The notes beneath the pieces were generated by a model. That model was given only the letters and a program-made list of their open reading frames with translations. It was not told the origin of the DNA and did no database searches. From contig NC_045139.1 of assembly GCF_008831285.2 (NCBI RefSeq), forward strand, positions 21,558,412 to 21,622,411: a stretch of 64,000 nt of DNA, given 5' to 3'. This document shows positions 58,655-64,000 of this stretch, in pieces (the first letter of the stretch is position 1; each line of letters begins with the position of its first letter). Position numbers and translations under genes: made by a program. The DNA is from Nymphaea colorata. Lineage: Eukaryota; Streptophyta; Magnoliopsida; Nymphaeales; Nymphaeaceae.

Positions 58655-61198
58655 ATGGCTGGAAGAGGTCGGCTACCTCGTCATGTTGCAGAAGGCAGCA
58701 GGGGTTTCCACCCAGGCATTCGCGATGTCCCATCAGTTGGCCGTCGCCTAACACCCCATCCTGCTATTCTTGAAGAAGAGCTTGAGATTCAGACAGAGGA
58801 AATACGTAGGCTGTTGTTAGAGAACCGAAGGTTAGCTGAAGATCGTGCAGGAATGTACCGGGACATTGCTTTCACCAAGGATGAACTGCACCGATTAAAT
58901 TTTCTGATTGCAGATATCCGCACGGAGAAAGAATTCCATGCTAGAGAGTTGATAGAAAAAGGTTTGAAGTTAGAGGCTGACCTTCGGGCTACTGAGCCTT
59001 TGAGGCTAGAAGTTTTACAGCGGCAGGCAGAAGTCAAAAAATTGACTGCTTTAAGACAGGAGCTTGGTGTCCAAGTTCAAAATCTCTCTCAGGACTTGGC
59101 AAGGGCACAAGCTGAAAATCAGCAGATTCCGCATTTGAGGGCAGACATAGATGGCTTAAGACAAGAACTTGCTCATGCCAGGTCTCTTTCGACTACAACA
59201 TAGCATATTTGATCTACATTATTATTGAATTCGCTTTCTCTACCAATTGGTTTCCTCTGGTTAGAGTACTGAAACTGGATAGATGTGTGAAATGAAGCTA
59301 TTTATTATTGTAGGATGGCATTTGAGGCAGAAAAAAAGGCCAGCATTGAGCTGATGGAGCAGAAGCAGGCAATGGAAAAAAATCTTGTTTCTATGGCCCG
59401 TGAGATTGAGAAAATTCGTGTAGATATTGCTGGATCTGACCATAGGCCTTGGGCTGCTGGTACGTATCTTTAAACCAATTTAATGCAGTCAGAAATGTAT
59501 GGCCTTCAACCTTGCATGTGCCTGGTTTAAAATGCTGGTTTTCTGCTTTCACATATCCTTCCAAAAATCAAATGAAAGAAATATTTCTTATAATGACATG
59601 TTAAATACAATGAAGTGATAGTTGTTGTTAGGATTTTTCCCTCTAAGTTCTTTTTGTGTAATTTCGGCTGGAATAGTATTGCTTTATTTCTCATGCTCAT
59701 TTATTTATTGGTATTAGACGCACAAAGTCATTTAATTTTGGATATTTGTGTAAAAGATTCCATGATTATGTGTAAATTTCACCATTTTCTTTGTCATATA
59801 GCAACTACAGAAAGACAAGTGTAGGGTTTTTGAAGAGGTGTTCCATATGTCACCACTTCAGTGCTACTTTTGAAAATGTATGCCCATTCGGCAAGGAAGG
59901 AGAAAAAGAGGAGGTAAAGGTGGCAGTTGGCATAAAATCTCGACCAAGGGAGGAAAGGACACAATAATCTCCTTTGGCCCTGATATTCCTCCTCCCATTC
60001 TTAGTTGCACACCTGCAAAAACCAACAAAACAAGTGGCCAAAAACACAAGAAAATAAAATGAAAGATATGAAGATGGAACTATATTCCAGCCTAGATCAC
60101 CCTCCTGGAGGTTGAAGAACAATCCACTTGCAAGAGTCCTCTGCGGATGGATATTGGAAAGGGGCGAAAAAGGAATCTCTTAGGACTTGGAACTTGGAAG
60201 TCATCAGTGACCACTGTAGGAGGTCTTTAAGCCACAACCTCTGTAGCAGGTCTCTCTATGCTTGTATCTAAGTGTTCAATAAACTTGTTCAATAATAACC
60301 CATAATTTTCAATGAAACTGCAAATCAACTAGAGAAGAATTTAAAATCATACAACAAGATGCCATCCAAGAGTGGCATTTTGAATTTTTCTTCAAGTCAA
60401 TTGGATTGAGTTTGATCAGAAGAGGTTGTTCAAAAAAAAAAGGGATTGACCTCAGGCAAGGTTGACTTATCCTGGAGTATCTGAAGAATCCATTGGATGC
60501 GCCTGTGGCAGGTCAACTTCAGCTAAATTTGGATCCGAGGTTTGGGTCTATGATGTGATCTGTGAATGCTCTTGGATATGGATCTGGATCTCTTTCTGCA
60601 GCGATTTCTCTCCAAAACACCAAAAACTTGATGTCTCACTCATTTGTAACCTTGATTAATGTGCAATTTGAAACACAAGCTCTTAATACTTAAACAATGT
60701 AAACATGAGATGTAAATAATGAACATGCAGATGAATACATGCAGAATATGCTAAGAAAGTGATTCATTTCATACATCATCAGGTGGGTAAGGTTATTACT
60801 TATTAGGTTTAGATTGTTAAGTAAATCTGTATAAAATATATGAGTCTATATGTCCCAGAAAGTGTTCTGTGATCCCTTCACACTGGGTTTTTACATGGAA
60901 AGTTGACTGCAGGTGGAAGTTATGGAACTAAAGTTGGTAGTCCAGAGATGGGTTATGCAGGTCCATATGGAGATGGATATGGACTTTCTTCGGTATGCAA
61001 TCTTGCATGTACTTCTGACTTCCTTATCTATTAGCTTATGCATATTTTGTGGTAATGGATGTTTGGACTTTTTCCTTCCTGACGTTGTTTCTTTGTCATT
61101 GATATTCACTTATTCAGGTTGTTGGTGACAAAGGCCACAGTTTTGGGATTGGATCAAATTCATATGCACTTGACAAATCCCGTCTTGCACATCGCTGA
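58655..61198 (+). CDS. FLXL3: FLX-like 3 coiled-coil protein, 4 coding exons, 277 aa
   Basis: Coding exons 58655-59181, 59314-59459, 60913-60992 and 61118-61198 join in frame (834 nt) with GT-AG introns. The protein starts MAGRGRLPRH. A long predicted coiled coil follows, from about residue 40 to 215, with family words EIRRLLLENRRLAEDR, ELIEKGLKLEADLRA, LSQDLARAQAENQQIPHLRA, EKKASIELMEQKQAMEKNLV and SMAREIEKIR. It closes with a Gly/Tyr-rich tail (GGSYGTKVGSPEMGYAGPYG) and ends LDKSRLAHR. Domain order, the HRPW segment and the GGSYG tail fit Arabidopsis FLX-like 3 better than FLX or FLX-like 1 and 2. FLX proteins act with FRIGIDA in the complex that activates FLC and delays flowering; the role of FLX-like 3 itself is less certain. 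The start is the first in-frame ATG after the acceptor at 58622. No defects are seen. Confidence 0.88.
59460..60912 (+). other. Large second intron of the FLX-like gene (1453 bp)
   Basis: Bounded by a GTACGT donor and a TGACTGCAG acceptor, it is far longer than the other coding introns (132 and 125 bp). Its middle (about 59840-60660) is less AT-rich and has overlapping ORFs on both strands, none recognised, so an old insertion is possible. No TIR or target duplication was found. Confidence 0.7.
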
Positions 61199-64000
61199 CT
61201 GCAGAGTTGTCTTGATGTTCAATGAGCTTGAGCTTGGTGTTGCTCTAGGTTACTGATGTTATAGTAGAAGCACTAGATTTCTAGTTCAGTGCAGATGAAC
61301 ATTAAGTTCACCTATTCGTATATAATGTCGCCATTTGCTTATGCAAAACTCCATTGTTCATGGCAGAGTAATCATCTTGCAGTTGAACCTCTTTTAGGTT
61401 TTGCTACTTAAATTTCATTTGAGTTTTGCCTTTTCTTTTCCCATTGCCCAGTGGCTTCCGTCTAATTATTTCCTCTTTCAAGTCATTAAGATATGAGTAT
61501 GCAGCCTCATTCATCATGTAGATCTTTGTTATTCACTATGCAATCAATCATGTTAACCTGTTTTGCATCTAGATGTGCTATCGAAAACATGCCCGAACTT
61601 TTTATTTTTAACCTGATAAACCCTATTTCTTTCTGTATAGCTCGTCTTAACTTTCATAATTTTTTTATGCTCTCTCACATACAAGAGCTGTTGATAAAAT
61701 AATTTGAGACTGGAGGGGCCTTTTTTATCCTCCAGCAATTTTTCTGTTAGTGATTTTTTCCATTGAAATTCAAAGAATGCCAACAATTGGATGGATTTGA
61801 TGCTATTTCCATTTGGCATTTTTTCTTTTTACTTGTGATACGTAAATGCTTTGAAAGCTTTAATTTTTTTCCAGTGACTGGAAGTTGTATTTTGTGGTCG
61901 GCTAGGATTTGTACTAGCATATGCGTTCCTAAATTTGGAGTTGCATAAGCTGCACACCTGTACCTGTTTTGTCATCTTAAGAGATTATAACATGATAGAC
62001 TTGAGGTGTAAAGGTAGGAGCCTAGGAGGCCTACTGGATTATGGATTTGAATGGCTACACTTTACAGGTTGTTACTCCCATAGAGCGTCATTTTTACTTT
62101 TGGGCTGTAAGGTTATTGATGTTCTGACCTAAAATCAACATGAAGGGAAGTTAACCTGTTTCAAATCTGTCCATGTTTCTGGCTAATTAATACGATTGTG
62201 TGGATCTCTTGGCAGTTCATTTGGACTTTGATATGCAAAGTTTGGACTGAGTGATCGTTATGCTTGATTTTTCTTTGGTGATTTTGCTTTCAAAGCAATT
62301 ACCTCATAAATAGTATTTTTAATGAGATCTTTATTACATCATTCACAAATGTTAAACTCAGTATGTGTGTACAGTTGCTGTGTGACTTCTGGTTTCGATG
62401 CTTGTTATTGGTGGCCCCAGAGGTAGTTATGAATGCATTTCTTCGGTATAATTAGAGTGAATGGTTTACCTGGGTGCATTCAAGATGGCACTAAGTGCGT
62501 CTTTCCTTAATCTGCTACTGAAATTTGCGAAATCTTCCAGCAAAGCCAATGAACTGTGATGTTTGGGCCGCCAAGCCTGTGAAATGTGCCATTAGCTGGT
62601 TGATGGCTGTAAAGTTGCTGTGGGTCTTTCTCTTTTTGCTTTCCCTTGTTCTATCACTGTGGACGAGATGATTGTCTTCAGTTTCTGTTATATGGATGTA
62701 GTGTTGAGTGTTCTGCGTGGCTTCTGATGGGAATATCCAACATGGAATTTTATGATTTATTTGTCTAGGTCACTAAAATTTTGTTCCCTGAATAATGAGT
62801 TGAATTGGAAGGCTATTCTCTTAGTGCTATTTTTAGATCTTCCTATGGATATGACCAGCTTTCATGTGATCCTGGTTATGTATTCTCTAGTCGTGTAATT
62901 GGTATCTCAGTGCTGGAACCAAGGATGACAAACCGGAAACATATGGAGTTGAATCATTAAAGTTGCTGCTGCTTCCTGGGTTGATATGATGGCAAGACAG
63001 TTTTTGGAATGACTGGATAAAATGAGTTTCTTCTTCCTTTCTCCTGTCACTTGTGGGAGATTGGTTCATGAAAAGATCTTAAAAGATTTGGCAGTACGGA
63101 GACACCTTTCCTCTTGTGCTCATTTGGCAGTGTCTCCATGTTTTATTGTAGTCGATAGGGCAGGGATACGAGAGGGGTTTTTAGGTGTCATTTTTCTGAG
63201 GTGGAGTTATCAGTTGACTTTGGGGGCCCTTGGTGGGGATTGATGTTAAGAGCGGGTTGAGGTGTCACTGGTATTATTTTTGACGGACGGTTCAGCTTTT
63301 GCAGTGTGGTGAACTAAAGATGAAATGTTGATGAGGTGTTTATTATAATTGAGCTGCACACCTGGAGCATTTTTTGGGGATGTGAGATGAACCTATAGGT
63401 ACACAGTAATAGGCATATGTTGGAGTGTGTAATTTCTAGTTAGTTCATCAGAGGTTTTGGAATGAGTCTGAATATGTTTTTTTTTTTTTTTTTTTTTTTT
63501 TTTGCATTTAATAGATTAGCGAAGCACAATTTCATGTCTGGTCAATCTGCTTCTAGGCATGTTGGAAGCATTCTAGGTTACCTCTGTTCTTGGTTAACCT
63601 GCATTTGTTAATGAAAGAGACCTGCATTGATGTGCCGTGAGATCATCATATTTTGTTTAATGATGGTGAAATTATTCTTGTGAAGATACATCATACATGC
63701 CAAATGAGATGATCTAGTAGGCAACTACTAATAAGCGTTCTGTGTCTTGGATTTTGGTATACCCTTATTTTTCTTGTACCTGCATGTGGAGGATGATTGT
63801 TGTTAAGATAATAGAAGCTCACTTATTCATGGATGTTTTGTGCCCTTTGCCTGTTTGTTCCCAGATAGTAAGTGGTAGTACCCTATAACAAAGGATTTGT
63901 TGGGATGATGTTTTGTGTATTATTAAGTGTTTAAATATCTTTTATATTTGTAGCTGAGATGCTTTAAGTCCTGTATTTCTGTTTAGGAATTTATGTTTCT
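61199..64000. other. Downstream region of the FLX-like gene, no further gene recognised
   Basis: The 3' untranslated region lies at the start of this stretch, with an unplaced end. The remainder has moderate AT content and short unsupported ORFs (for example 63022-63243). A T run occupies 63477-63503. No transposon signature was recognised up to the window edge. Confidence 0.45.
63477..63503. repeat. Poly(T) run, 27 bases
   Basis: Uninterrupted thymidine run. On the minus strand it could be the poly-A tail of a retroposed sequence, but I see no SINE or LINE next to it. Confidence 0.9.

Noticed and set aside
59850-60122. 90-codon minus-strand ORF inside the FLX-like intron
   Set aside because: No recognisable motif, and it overlaps ORFs on the other strand; treated as part of a possible old insertion.
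63477-63503. T run considered as the tail of a SINE or LINE on the minus strand
   Set aside because: No promoter boxes, reverse transcriptase or target duplication were seen beside it.

Overview
The window is nuclear DNA from a flowering plant. It carries two spliced protein-coding genes with canonical GT-AG introns and clear plant orthologues, set in AT-rich DNA full of decayed retrotransposons, DNA-transposon relics and long (TA)n microsatellites. I cannot name the species. No bacterial features, CRISPR array, rRNA or tRNA gene was seen.

Layout. 1-4934: a decayed LINE on the minus strand whose 3' end lies outside the window; its ORF1 is interrupted by a 478-bp terminal-inverted-repeat element (3463-3940). 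8122-13569: a 16-exon gene on the minus strand for a DAA1-type AAA ATPase (837 aa when spliced), with a probable leader and promoter up to about 14260. 16270-17095: a miniature LTR retrotransposon (TRIM) whose LTR is partly palindromic, then a 322-bp Tourist-like MITE with TTA target duplication. 19060-25400: a decayed Ty1/copia element split by about 3.3 kb of unassigned DNA. 29129-35717: a structurally complete Ty1/copia element (LTRs, PBS, PPT, 5-bp target duplication) with broken ORFs, itself interrupted by a second TIR element (32786-33977) related to the one in the LINE. 36265-38345: a decayed hAT-type transposase relic flanked by tandem repeats. 39120-40400: a copia relic on the minus strand. 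42800-44230 and 48000-49800: a duplicated noncoding block about 5.5 kb apart, with pyrimidine-rich degenerate repeats after each copy. 50587-55931: a structurally complete but coding-dead Ty3/gypsy element. 58655-61198: a four-coding-exon gene for an FLX-like 3 coiled-coil protein (277 aa).

The two cellular genes look intact and unrelated in function: one is a membrane-anchored AAA ATPase, the other belongs to a coiled-coil family linked to FLC expression and flowering time. All transposon ORFs seen carry stops or frameshifts. The most unusual signal is the pair of TIR elements. They share a 16-bp-arm hairpin core and similar ends but have different subterminal repeats, and one carries about 1 kb of cargo with gene-like and minisatellite sequence. 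I found no convincing new biochemical system.
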